This document shows, in pieces, positions 45,251-58,300 of a stretch of DNA of 64,000 nt. Both the position numbers and the translations under genes were made by a program. Numbering within the stretch: position 1 is the first letter of the stretch; every line of letters starts with the position of its first letter. The notes under the pieces were generated by a model. The model saw only the letters and a list, made by a program, of their open reading frames with translations, was not told where the DNA came from and did no database searches. Location: the NCBI GenBank assembly GCA_030562195.1, contig JAUJPP010000007.1, positions 16,861,769-16,925,768 of the forward strand, written 5' to 3'. The stretch comes from Nipponacmea schrenckii (taxonomy: Eukaryota; Mollusca; Gastropoda; Lottiidae).

Positions 45251-47326
45251 CTGTTTTCATCTATACATTATATTGTGATATAAACTAGATGGCATTCTCG
45301 ATGCTGAACGAAAAGAATTGAACAAATGTGTGTTATTTTTAGTGTGAGAAAAGTGCAATTTTCCCAATAGTTTGACCTCTTGGGTAGAAAGTCAAAGGGT
45401 TGTTTGATCACATTGATTTACTGTTTCATCTAAATGTCTTCAATTCCATTTAGATGTATCTGTTAGAGACAAGATAGTCTATTAAACTGTACATCTTTAA
45501 TATTAAAAACACAATGAAATGAAATGCCATTTCCCCACAAGTCATTTTAGTTCTGTTCTTTGCTGTATCTGCTACAGATACCGATTCCTTTTACCACATG
45601 ATAGATCATTGAATACAGTGACAGTGATCTGATGTTTATTTATATGAAAATTTTGAATTCTACAATGAGGTCTGTTCAAAGATTTATCTGCTGCAGACTA
45701 GATAGTTAGTTTAGCTGATAGTCCTCAATATGCTGTCTGTTCAATCTCATTTCCTCTTAAAAGATGATGATTGAATTGAGGTATTTTTTTGTGAAAGAGA
45801 CCAGATATTCTTGATTTAATTTCAATTTTCTTGTAGGATGATGTTTCATTTAACTTGCTATGTTTTAAGTATTGGTATTGCCCCCAAAAACAATAAAAAA
45901 CAGCAGTATTAAATTGTTCTTCGAAGATTCAAGAAAATTTGAAAACACAATGTTATTTGGGTTTTTTTTAATCTAGCCCTGACCAATAAATTGGTTTTCA
46001 GTCAGTTCATTGAGAATCCAGAATCCTTAAAATTTTCTTTCTCTATTACTCTCCTTCTCATATCATTAAAACAAAATTATTACAAAATGTATAAGTATAA
46101 CACTGTCAAACCTTCCTTCTGCTTATGCATAATAACTAAGAAACTGCTGTTAATTTAGTGCCAAAGAATTTAACCAATGGTGTGAATAAGTTTAAGGCTT
46201 TGCTGGACAGGCTTTTTTTCAATCTGATCAATTTTTTTGCATCTATCTTAGTCAAGCAAAGATTTTATTTGCACACTCTGGTCCAACATACAAACACAAG
46301 TCGAAATAATAATGATCAATAGATCGTATAGTTTATCTTCCTGTATTTAAATTTGTTTGTAATATTCAACATCAAAATAAATTTGGTAGACTTTTGATGT
46401 TATGTATCCTCCACACTGTTCAAATCTATCTCTACTTGACACTTGATTGCCAAGAACACTTAATTGTGATCAGTTAAAAGATTAGTTTTATTATTAAGCT
46501 TTGAAGTTGGAACTGTACAGGTGGTTTCTCTGTAAATGAAATATAAAACAGTTATTACACTATTTACTACCTTTGATAAGATAAGATCTTCCTAAAAGAA
46601 ATGATAATCATATATTGGTGAATCACAGCATAATTAATACTAGATACCTTATAATACTCCTTTTATCTGGTCATGTTACCTTTATTTATCAATTAATTTC
46701 TTTTTATCTGTTTAAACAGTCCTCTTCTAATGACAATTCTTTTTCATATCAAGAAATAACTGACACATTATTTTAAGCATAGGTCTACTACTTTCAGAGT
46801 TTCAACAATTTACATTGTTATTTTGTTCACAAGAAAATGGATTCTATCTGACACACTTTGATTGGTTAAATACAGTATCATTATAGAACAGAACCTCAGT
46901 AGAAATGTTGTTAGATTATAATGGACAGGAGATTTAAAATAAAATTGTAATCTAAGTTTCATTGTATTGTATTACTATAAGCTTGTAACGATGTGATTAC
47001 CAACAAAACCACTACCTGATTATTCTAGACTTGTCAGTGTGATACAACTGGTGTACAATTATTAAACATAATGGTGTACCCTGAGCCAGATATTTGTTAT
47101 GTTATTGTATATTTATTGTATAATGTATATATAACTGTAAAATATTTTATACAAAGTGTAATATAATTATACAATATCTTGTAATACAAATATTGTGTGT
47201 TTCTTTTTTGGCATGTTTCACACGTTCCAATGCCCATTTGTGGAAAATTACTTGGTTTTGAAGGATTTCCGTTTGTGCTCTTGGAAAGATCAGTGATTAA
47301 GAATTAAGTGCCTTAGGTTATGCAGG
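45251..47326. other. EXOC6 3' UTR and downstream flank
   Basis: No further coding sequence. Several AATAAA-type signals occur (for example 45892-45897). EXOC6 and THG1L are convergent, so the two 3' ends share this interval up to 48048. Confidence 0.45.
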
Positions 47327-47330
47327 TTAA

Positions 47331-47720
47331 AGGGACAAGTTTGTCATGAATTTGACCCATAATACCTTAGTCTCAGAAATGAGGAAATTGTTAGCTAAGC
47401 TAATGAATAATAGTGTTCTCAGCTCACTGTTGATCCTTCAAATATATTTCTGTCTAGAATTATCCACATATAGTTAAAACAATGACTCAACATTTCTGGA
47501 AACCCTATGATATAAATAATACCAGTAAAAATGATATAAATAGAAAGTAAAATACTTTTTGTTCATTTCTAGTACCTCTAAAGACAAATCAACTCCCCCA
47601 AAAATATTGAAACATTTCCTTTGATGATCCCTCAACAGATGCCACTCCTATAAAAATTAGGCTAGTGTGGTTCTGGCAAAATTCCCTGATAAAAATGACA
47701 AGCTTGACAAATCAGGCCCT
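47331..47720 (+). mobile_element. TTAA-flanked MITE (390 bp) between EXOC6 and THG1L
   Basis: It begins agggacaagtttgtcatgaa after TTAA (47327-47330). It ends in a sequence whose reverse complement is agggcctgatttgtcaag, before TTAA (47721-47724). Internal sequence ('taataccttagtctcagaaa', 'tctagaattatccacatata') recurs at 36193 (+) and 59914-60190 (-). Confidence 0.68.
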
Positions 47721-48048
47721 TTAAATAATTTTAGTTAGCTTTTGAATCCATCAAGATATTACTGGATATTCAACAATTTCACTGTGTCCCTGTATCCTGT
47801 GCCGATATCTCATGTTAAAGGATCAGATAGATATTCTTACAAAAAAGCTTTACTATCAATACATGTATATAAAGGAATTTCAAAATCATATTGTTCTCAG
47901 ATCCTTGTATATTCAATCATGATGGATGATTCAAACTTACTGCACATGATTTTGTATTACCATGATAGATATATACTGGGTATAAAGAATAGGTTGTGCA
48001 TATTATACTTGATTATACATTATCTCTTTGTGTTCAAGACTACAATCA

Positions 48049-50632
48049 TCAAGATTTCTTAGGGTTTAAAATCTCTGGATGATCTCGCCAAAATTCTTCC
48101 CGTATAATATCACAGTGTAATGTCTGTATCCGTGGTGATTGAAGATGATGGTTATTGGAAAATGCTGATTTACTTCTGGTTTGGTTTCCACTAGAAGTCT
48201 CACTATCTGTTGAGGCCTGAAATAATTTTACCATAATTACAAACATATTTTATAATACAAGTGTAATCAGCTGTACTAAAAGGTTTGAATACTTTTAAGA
48301 TAGCTTGCCAGGTAAGGTAAATAGAAACAGAAAGACAATCATGACTAGTTAGTAAATTTAACCTACCTTATTCCGTATTAAAATAGAACCTTTTCTATAT
48401 AATTCAGGTAGATTGTTATAATTGATATTAAACTCAGAAAATAATATTTCATTTTTATCACTGGATAATGATCCCTGTAATACAGAAATACAAATACAAC
48501 ATGTCATCTGTCATTACCAGTATGATGTTAATGGTTATGTAATTTCTTTCAAATACATTTTACAAAAGAAATCTCTTGCCTTGGCATATTTCGAAATCAC
48601 ATGTAGGAATTCTAGATGAATTAATATAGCTAGTCTAAAACCGAGATGTGTATGCGTACAGGTCAGGAAAAAAATCTGAAGACTTAACTTGAGAAAATCA
48701 CCATGTGCTCCCTACCTTTAATCGTTGTTGAGCCTGAGCAGGAGTTAAACCTTTACCCTGAACCAGTTTCCAGAATACTGTGTTATATAGATTGTTAATA
48801 TGACCTGAAATATAGTAAATTAAATAATACACTGGTATATCAAACATCACATGGGGATGTAAATTACAGTAAAATATTTTTTAAATGTCTACATGAAAAA
48901 TGAAATTAAAATAAATATCCAGGCATGACTTTATTAACAATAATTTTTTTCTTTTGAAGCTGGTGCACACTCTCCTTTTCATTTAAAGACAAAACCTCAT
49001 GATTTTATGAATACAACTGTTTATTCTATCATAGGCGTATTTGCTCTCACATGCAAGAATATACGAATTACACACAGTTACTACTTTGCTTGAGATGTTC
49101 CTTTATCCCATGCAGTATAGTTAGCAATAAACGCCAGTTTGTTTAACTGGTTCAACGAAGGGAGTGATACAAGAAAGGAGATTATTCTAAGGAAACTTAC
49201 AATCAGCTTGTCTCCATGATAAATAATCTCGTAATATCTGGTCGTTAGGATAAAGAATAATACGACTGTCGAACGAGGGGGGGTACTGAAGATCTTGGGT
49301 ACTAAAAAATCTCGGCCAAAACATGACAAAAGCTGAGGTAAATAAACTGACTACATTGCTGACTATTTTACTGAAATATAAATAGTGTAAAATTCTATAA
49401 TAATTTAAGATAGTTGTTGATTTATATTGACTCTTGGTTCTGTTAATGAATAGTGTTATATTCTATTATCTCTGTCTTGTTGATATATATTGTGGTCTTA
49501 AGCTATTAGGTAATAACAGTTTTCTCCCTTGAAAGATAGTTGGAGAGCCTGATAATGATGATAATGATCCATATTTATTTTGTTAAAATCATCCTGGAAA
49601 TAAATAGGTATGTTACTGAAACTGACAACAAGCACAGGTTTACTGCCATAACAAAAGTACAATAATATGACACGATGGTAGTTTCAGTACCAGATACAAT
49701 TTGCAAATCCATTTATTTTAGATAATTTAGATACAGTAACACTTCACTGACAGTGAGTACTAGTCAGTACCACCTAAACTTCTTTGTTTTACTGTAATCC
49801 AAAACCATACACACATCTCATCTATACATCTATTTACATAACACATCTAGTCACAAAATCAAATATACCATACATATTTCTTACTAAGTATTAAAGATAC
49901 GGTACCTATTTCTTCTGTTATAAACTGAGGCATCTTTTCTAAAAACAAAACTAAATTCATCACTCTGCCCATAAGCTAGTACAATTTCTTTAAAATCTTC
50001 CAAGACTGTTTGAGCAGCTCGACACATTAAACCCAGCGCACGCTCATCATTAGGTTTAACAAAATGGTGGACATCGGAAAACCTGAAACAATTAATTTTT
50101 TTGGTTACTACATAAGAATTTAAATGAATTAGGTTGACTCAACATGTGGTTGGTGAAACAAGAATACTGTCCTTACTCTGATTTTTATTTTTGATTCACA
50201 TACCTAGATGTTAAGAACATTTTCTCTTCTCGATATCAATTGGATTAATATTCTAATAATCAAACAAGCTTAAACCATCCAAAAAACTCAACAATGGTTG
50301 TATGTCATCTTATACGGTGCTCTACTCAGCTGAAAGTGAAATCTATGGCATCATATGTCTTGACTTCGATGTCATAGATTTCAAGAATAAACAGAAGCAA
50401 ACACATTCAAATCTAACATCATCTAAAACACTATATAAGATTATCCTCACCTGTGAAATGTTTTCCCATCAATTCGAACCACAATCCAACATCCAGGTAA
50501 ACATTTATCTTCAAGTTCAAAACTCTTTACGTATTCAAATTTACTCTTAGCCATTCTAGTTATAGTTGCTATAGAAACTTTATTACAGTGGGTTAATAGT
50601 GTAAATCTGTTATATAGAGATCTTATTATCAT
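48049..50632 (-). CDS. THG1L: tRNA-histidine guanylyltransferase (THG1L), 6 exons
   Basis: This enzyme adds the G(-1) to the 5' end of tRNA-His, needed for its charging. Exons in transcript order: 50632-50451, 50082-49906, 49370-49201, 48804-48716, 48474-48367, 48216-48049. All sites are GT-AG and phases fit. Motifs include [20 protein letters not shown], with the metal-binding D-G of the family's catalytic RxDG, then [14 protein letters not shown] with the second and third acidic residues. Further on are [39 protein letters not shown] and the C-terminal [18 protein letters not shown]. The protein is 297 residues from 50632 or 271 from Met27 at 50554 (human 298). The upstream 26 residues are basic and hydroxylated with no acid, like a mitochondrial presequence, as human THG1L also has. 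The gene is convergent with EXOC6. Confidence 0.93.
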
Positions 50633-50756
50633 TTCATTCTTCTATCTCCTCTAGTGTGAATTGCCCTGAAAAGTAAAAATAACTAGAATTGCTTACAATT
50701 ATGAACGTATTTCGAGAGCCTTAAAATATTATGTAGGCTAAATTTGCAATTACCTA

Positions 50757-51015
50757 CATCTAGACAATATATTGAATATCATTTGACCTAGTTTTCAAAG
50801 TCATAAAATAATTAGGTCACACCTTCCGTAACGGTTAATGATGGCGAAAATATGAAAATTATCAATTTTTGCTGTATTTAAGTACACTTATCTCTATGAA
50901 TTTTTTAAGTAAGCCAAATTAAAAAAATATCTACTCGTAGACAATTTATTGAATATTATTTGACCTAATTTTCAAGGTCATAGATTAAGTGGGTCACACC
51001 TTCCGTACCCGTTAA
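50757..51015. repeat. Two direct copies of an ~80-bp sequence upstream of THG1L
   Basis: 50757-50837 and 50935-51015 share 'tagacaat..attgaatat', 'tttgaccta.ttttcaa.gtcata', 'ggtcacaccttccgta' and 'cggtta/cgtta', 178 bp apart. They lie in AT-rich sequence with several 'gacctaatt' words that looks like an unclassified interspersed element running to about 51350. Confidence 0.6.
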
Positions 51016-51295
51016 AGTGACCTAATTTTGAAAAAATCGAAATTTAATTAATTCGAAAGAAAATACGAAATTTGAAAATCGGTCTCAAAGAAAAGGTAGA
51101 TAATGATCCATTGTATCTATGTGCTAAATTTCATCAAAATCGGTGTATCAGTAGTGTCTGAATTTCGGATTTAAGAATTGTAACGAAAATTCAAAATGGC
51201 GGCCGATATGGCAGCTTGACCTAATTATTTAGGTCAAATCAATTACTATTGACAAGTTATTTATAAAACAGCTTTCACTTTTCACCTAGCAGTTA

Positions 51296-51660
51296 TAGAC
51301 CGGAAGTTACGTAATTACGTCATTTGAGGCTAAACCGGAAGTGGAATTTTTTTTTCACATTTTTTCAAAAATTATAAACATATCGCCTATCAACTGGTAA
51401 AGTTTCAAAATTTTACCATTTATATTAAAGGAAATCACGGTCTGAAATTTTTGCCGATGACCCTTGAATATTGAATTGCAAATCGTGGGTAAAATATTTA
51501 ACCTAATTGCATAAAACCTATAATTGTTAGTTGACATATACATTGAAGTTTTCAAATCTGAAAATCCGGTCAAAATCGAACTGAAAATAAACTTGCTAAA
51601 GCAAAAAAAACTGAACTTCCGGTTCTCACTTCCTGTCAGAGATAGAACTTCCGGTTTTGT
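51296..51660. repeat. Inverted pair of CCGGAAGT clusters
   Basis: Forward CCGGAAGT occurs near 51299 and 51335. The reverse form ACTTCCGG occurs near 51614 and 51648, at similar spacing, so the interval is an imperfect inverted repeat of about 360 bp. It may be a fold-back element or a cluster of ETS-type sites; a CRE-like TTACGTCAT lies near 51314. It is about 700 bp from the THG1L start. Confidence 0.45.
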
Positions 51661-51839
51661 TTTATTTGATAATAGAAATCATTCTAAGATCAACTGTAGA
51701 TTTAGAATTTCTGCACCTTTTACCAGTTTGTCTGCAAACTCATCCAAGAATTACAAAAAAAAAAAAAATAAAATAATCCGAACGATTACAATACGTTTTC
51801 GCCAAAGTCGAAATACGTAATTAATCCAAAATGGCAAAT

Positions 51840-54754
51840 TCACCATAGAATAGAACTACAAAGATGGTGTTTCTTGAACTTTATTTTGTTATTTTCTAAT
51901 CAATACAAACTACTTACTAACTGAAAAAAGATTATTTCTGGAGAAATTTCTTTCAAGATTTATTTGATGTACATGAATAACAAAACATTAACATAATATC
52001 AATGTTAGAACAGTGTAGTTTTTAAGGTGTATATAGACAAGTTTCTGGGATTAAATGTTAAAGGGGTTGGACTATAATGCCATGTATTATAAATTAATTA
52101 ACTAATCTAGTGTTAGGAGACTAAACGTGATTGTTGTGTTATTTGTTTTTTAATTTTTTTTTTAATGTCACTGACCTATACTTGATGTCTGGCAGAGCCT
52201 ATTTGCAACCGATCATTTTGGCATGACTGCCAGTCATGAATGGCATATAGGGCCAAATCAACAGCCCTGATCATAATACTAATGAAAAATTTGGCTAGAC
52301 TGAAGTCTCTAGTACTTGATTGTACTTCATTGAAAGGAACAAATACCTACTACTAGGTACTACTACATACTAATACTATAATAGATAGTAACCTAAATAT
52401 TTCTACTATTGTCATTCTATGAATATAAGGTGAAATAGGTTATGTTCTCTATTGTTAAACTTGACTTATTAATCTACTATTCTTTCAATGACTGGACTTC
52501 TCTTTTATATTCTTCACAAACCACAAAATATATCATAAATATAAAACATGGAATTAAAGTAAAAAATATGCTTAGATTTGTTTTTTTTGAAATTCTGAAT
52601 TGTAACCTTAAAGATTATCAAGGTATATTTTTTTTGTTAGTTAAAACTTAAATAAGGCTTTTGTTATCAGTCTAGATTTTAAGTGTAAAAAGTGCAACAT
52701 AGTGTGTGTTTCCTACAATATGCAAATGAAAGTAAATTTTGTACAAAAAATATTTACAGACAATAAATTTATTCACAAAATAATAAAAAAAAACACCCAA
52801 AACTTTAAAAAGAAAAAAGACAAGACCTACCAAAGACAATCCATTTTGTAAACTAAAACCTAATATTCAACTTCATCACACTTGACTAGTTAATATGAAT
52901 TATACTTGACGTTCAAGACAAAATTGAAAAACAAGATTAGACATGATTATCATAGAAAGGGATTAAAGAAGAGATAATGTAATTTGAATATGTAAGGATA
53001 ATACAATAACAATGGGCCAATATTGAGTTTATTGCCCACTTGACTAACTCTTAGAAGCAATATAAAATGTAATATTGATATAGTTTATAGCATTTGATAT
53101 GATACAATAAACTATACAGTACAATTAAACACATATAGAAAACAAAAAGGAAAAAGTTGAATATTTGATAAGTAGAAACAAAGTATATGATGCTTAATCT
53201 TATCTTATCTTATCTTAAAAGTTGAATTTTCAACACTTCCTAACATTAAGCATTAAGGCTACAACATAATGGCAATTAATAATTAAGCCTTTGCCTACCA
53301 ATAGTAGGACACCCACATAAATAATAAAAAGACAAGTAAACTTGAAATGAAGGAAAAAGAAATCACATGATAACGTGCAAACAGTAGGTAAAAAATAGAT
53401 AGGCCTACAATAAGGGTATATGAAGCTACGTTTATATACTTTATCAAGCTGAAAGAAAAAAAAAAAAGTAGGTGAGAAAGGTTTGTTTTCTATGAGGAAT
53501 ATGAACATCCTAAATTATAAGGTTTCATTAGATCTAGTTGTATCAAATTCTGTCTAACCCTCAAAATCCTCTGCTTAAGCAAAATCCTTATACAGACAAT
53601 AGAAATGAACCATTATTATCATATTTTAAAACAGATAATGTTGAAATCGTTTAATACCGATGTCCGATTTGACATGTGTATACGATTTGATTATTCCGAT
53701 TTGGCAATTGGTTAATTTGACTTTGTATTCCAGCATCTGGAACCACAGAATGTCAACTGCTAAAATTACCATACTTACTTTGGTGAAAAGAGAACTGTTG
53801 GGATTTGATTAGATGGGATTTAATATATATTCAAGGATAATGTAATCTTGACTAACATTTGGAAATAATGGTGATGAGAAAAAAAGCGAAGTGAACACAT
53901 GGGCTAAACTAAAAGTGTAGAATTATGATAAGTAGAAACGAAATATGTGAAGTTTGATTCATGGGATAAATTCATAGAGTCAAGGATCCTTTTATAATGT
54001 CACTTTGACTGTCACATTGAATTTTGAAAATATTGTCTATGGCTAACACGGAATTCTGGTCGGTTTAAAGTAATTCAGAAAGTTTGAAATGCTTCGTTTA
54101 GGAAAAATAACCGAGTTGACAATTTTAAGTGGAAATTTTGGAAAACCCCCAAGGCCCATAACTCGTCTGATATCATTCTAAAAATAGAAACACAACACCC
54201 TTTTGGACAAAAATTTGATCAATTTTTTTGTCGATTTTGAAGACTTTTATGGTTTGTGAACGCTGGACTTCAGGGGCAATGACTTTTCTTATAGTAGTAG
54301 GTATCTCTTGATTTTTTTAATAGGATGCAGTTGAAAAAAAAGATTTTGTAGACACAGTAGGCCTACTACTAGCTATGTTTTTGTCAAGTTTTTAAATTTT
54401 GATAGTGAAAATAAGAAATTTTGAGTTATCACGTTTTTTGATTAGAAAATAATATTAAATAGGCCACTTGGATAGAGTTCATCTGCAACATCTAATCACA
54501 TGATGGGTTGATGCAGTGTAGTCTGCAATAATGGTGGACCACTAATTTTACTAATAGATGCAAATATTGAGCCCGGTTTGTTACAACCCCATTTGTTGCT
54601 AATGCCAGTTAGGGTTATAACTATTCAAAACTTTCAGCCAAGATGACATGGAAAAGCCAAGAATTGTTGATAACACAAGAACCAATTAAAGTTAATTTTC
54701 TTTTATGTTGATTTTGAGGAAGATCCTATTTGTAAATGCTGTAGATGAAAAGTT
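51840..54754. other. THG1L-RAB24 intergenic region, no gene recognised
   Basis: AT-rich, with short simple repeats such as (TTATC)n at about 53200-53217. I see no exon with family similarity and no RNA gene. The two genes are divergently oriented and may use this space for promoters. Confidence 0.4.
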
Positions 54755-55365
54755 GATCTCGAAATTGTTAATATTGTAGAAGAACTAATGGAAATAGATA
54801 TTTAATTTTGTTAATACTGTATATATATATTTGAATTTGTTAATATTGTAGATGAACCCATGAAAGTTGATCTTTAGATTTGTTTATATTCTGGAATTTT
54901 TGAATTTGTTAATATTGTAGATCAACTCATGAAAGTTGTTGTTTTTTTTATATTGTAGAATGTTTGAATTTGTTAATATTGTGAAATGTTTTAATTTGTT
55001 AATATTGTAGAATGTTTGAATTTGTTAATACTGTAGAAGAACCAATGAAAGTTGATGTTTGGAATTTGTATTTGTTTATATTGTAGAATGTTTGAATTTC
55101 TTAATATTGTAGAATGTTTGAATTTGTTAATATTGTAGAATAACCAATGAAAGTTGATGTTTAATTTGTTAATATTGTAGAATGTTTGAATTTGTTAATA
55201 TTGTAGAATGTTTAAATTTGTTAATATTGTAGAATGTTTGAATTTGTTAATATTGTAGAAGAACAAATGAAAGTTGATGTTTGAATATGTTAATATTGTA
55301 GAAGAACAAATGAAAGTTGATGTTTGAATATGTTAATATTGTAGAAGAACCAATGAAAGTTGATA
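54755..55365 (+). repeat. Minisatellite carrying 3' splice sites, running up to the RAB24 start codon
   Basis: Two unit types are mixed. The short one is about 26 bp (gaatttgttaatattgtag plus aatgttt). The long one is about 43 bp: the same TTGTAG end followed by aagaaccaatgaaagttgat and gttt. More than a dozen copies keep 'aatattgtag', which reads as a branch-like stretch plus AG acceptor. The last copy joins directly to the RAB24 start (…gttgataATGAGTGG). The array therefore multiplies the presumed 5' UTR intron acceptor. Each long unit also carries an ATG with a short frame. Confidence 0.9.
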
Positions 55366-55376
55366 ATGAGTGGTAG
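55353..55376 (+). promoter_or_regulatory. Short upstream ORF overlapping the RAB24 start
   Basis: ATG at 55353 reads MKVDNEW and stops at 55374-55376, overlapping the RAB24 ATG (55366-55368) in another frame. Equivalent ATG-AAA-GTT-GAT words occur in the long repeat units upstream. If present in the mRNA, it would reduce RAB24 translation. Confidence 0.4.
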
Positions 55377-58300
55377 TAAAGTGGATGTGAAGGTGGTTTT
55401 ACTGGGGAAATCGTACGCTGGTAAAACATGTTTAGTAGAGAGATATATACATGAACGTTATACAGGAGATACGGTACCTTATCATAATGTAAGTTTAAAA
55501 CTTGGTCTCTAGAAACATTGGTATGGTTTTAAGAGATTGTCATTATATGTTACATGTACCATTATCTGATCAATTTATGTCAACCCTTCAACAAAATACT
55601 ATTGTTAACAACAATGAGAAAATGATTATTTGCCCAGGTACTGTATACAAGCGAGTAGCAAAATATTGAATAGATTGTAAATTGAAACAAGAAAAGAAGA
55701 TTTGTCTGTGTTTTGTTTTAAATGAAATTCAGATATCTTTGCTTTGGTTTAAGTTTACCTGAACAATCCTTTGATTACATTCTTTATTAGATGTAATAGT
55801 TTTGTTGATCCATTCCAGACAATTGGTGCAGCTTTTGGTGCTAAGAAAGTCACAGTAAATGGAAAATCAGTAGTGCTAGGAATTTGGGTATGTAGGATGA
55901 TCTTGAATTAAACATCAGTCATAATACTTCAGAAATCAAGAGTTATATTCTGATTAATGGTATTCCAAAAATTTGATAAACTTCGCCATAACGAGTCTTT
56001 GTTTATCATCGAACTTTATTAAATGTTTTTGAAGAATTGTTTAGTTTAATAAATTAATAGATAGATCACCTTATAGAGAGATTCCCCATGGGCTGAATGT
56101 GAGACAGGACCATGTCCTTGTGTATTGGGCCTAATTCTGACCCATGTAAAATAAAGAGTTTATTATTATCATTAGATTGTATTCTTTAGTCATGGCACCA
56201 GGTAAGTTCAATTGATATATACTATTTAACACTTAATATTTTATGTTCATTCTAAGAGGTAGTATTGTGTAAAGGTTTTTCTTACAGTTAATTCTGTGTA
56301 ATATTCCAGGATACAGCTGGTAGTGAAAGGTATGAGTCTATGAGTAGAATATATTATAGAAATGCCAAGGCTGCAGTATTATGTTTCGATCTAACAGATA
56401 AATCAAGTTTTGATAGAGTTCGATTCTGGATTGGTGAACTACAGGCTCATGAAGAGGTTTGTTCTAGTGATTTTTAATAATTTTTAAGTGCATTGGAAAC
56501 ACAGATACAGAGTTTGACCATCTCAATGTTCAGTCAGCTGTCTATGCTTCCTGCAGCTCCACTTAAACTAAGTCTTTAATGACATCACTGTTGTAGAAAT
56601 TGCTAAAAAATAAACCAATTACTAACAATCTGAACTGCAAAATGAATTCCACAACAACATATTGACAAACATTGGTGTCAGCTGATGAACTTTTCATATG
56701 AGGAATTATATCAATCATATGAAGTAGTATTTCATAATAAAAAATGACAGAAGATGTCTAGAAGAGCAAGCATACTCTGCCTGTTGCTGCACCAGTCATT
56801 ACTGATCAACATATACAACAAACACCAAGGCAAAAATAAAATGATATCGAAATGATAATAGAAAAAAAATGGACTGGTTGTTGGGACTGTACCATGAATA
56901 TAATGCAAATTCAACTCAAAAAAGAATAGAAAAGAGGACAACTATATTTTACACATATAACAATTTAGGTTCACAGTTAAGGATCCTTTCTACCAGATGG
57001 CCCTTGCCAAACCTCTTTATCTTGATCCCAGATTACCCATAAAATCTAATCATGTACTATTATAAATATTTGTAGAATTGTAAAATCTATTTATGTGGTA
57101 CCAAGAAGGATATCGTGGAAGATGATCCTTCCCAACGCTCTGTAAATGAAAGAGAGGCTCAAGCATTAGCAACAGGTACACATCATTCTACTTCATTCAT
57201 TTTATAAAGTAAAAGAAATTATACACAGATAATTAGAAGAATGTTATACTAACAAAATTTATTTAAAGCTAAATTTAAAATGTTGGTATATTTTGCAAAC
57301 AAGGTTCTGTACAATATTATGCCATTGATAAAGGGCTTGATCATGTGATGTTTGATAGATATATATAGAAAGGAGTAGTATTTAATAGTTTCATGTTCTA
57401 TCAACTTTTAAGATGTTATTCAAAGATTATATATAGTTGTTTGTTGTTTTGTAGATGTGATGGCAGAATTATATGAAACATCAAGTAAAACAGGGGAAAA
57501 CATACGTAAGCTCCACTAAATTCTACATCAAAATAGCTCGAAATATTTCTAGGAAACTTTATGCCATGTAATGATTTTATCTATTCTGGTTGATTATTTA
57601 AGCTTAATATTGAAATAAAATAGTAAAATATGATCAATAGATTAGAAATAATTGTCATATGGAATTTCCAAATGACAGAAAAATTCAACAGTTAAACTCG
57701 AGTTTGTCTATTTATTATGAACTTATAAAAATTAGTCAGCATCATTATATTATACTTGTGTTGTATTTGTAGGTGAATTATTTACAAAAGTAGCTGAAGA
57801 TTACATAGAGAATATAAAACCAGAAGGTAGATATATATATTTCTCATTATGTTATTGGGTGATGGTGGTTGAAATCCAACACTGTGTCTGGCATCTTAAT
57901 GTTATTAACCAAAGGAAGCATTCAAGGCATGGTCCCCAGTGAATTTTTCACCCAATCTCCTGATTTTTTTAAGGCAAATATCTGGGGGTTTATTCATGAC
58001 CTGTACACATGTAAAACAGCAACACACAGGAAATTAACTGTCACTTACTTGAGGTTTACAAGATAGTCTTTTGGTGTCATGGAGGTCATACAACAGAGAG
58101 TTTGATAGGGTCCAACACAAATCATATATATGGTTTCTCCACTGGCTGCTTGTTTTCATTTGTGGTACATTAGTTTAGGGCTCAATGAAATTTATTAAAA
58201 AATAATGTAATATGACAGAAAATTAAATGGTGATGTGATTAACTCGGCCCACCCTCATTGTTTAACTCTCTGACTCAGCTGGGGATACGCTCATACTTAG

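Noticed and set aside
49260..49290. Apparent frameshift in THG1L exon 3 at a run of seven G
   Set aside because: On recounting the run, the frame reads [17 protein letters not shown] without a break.
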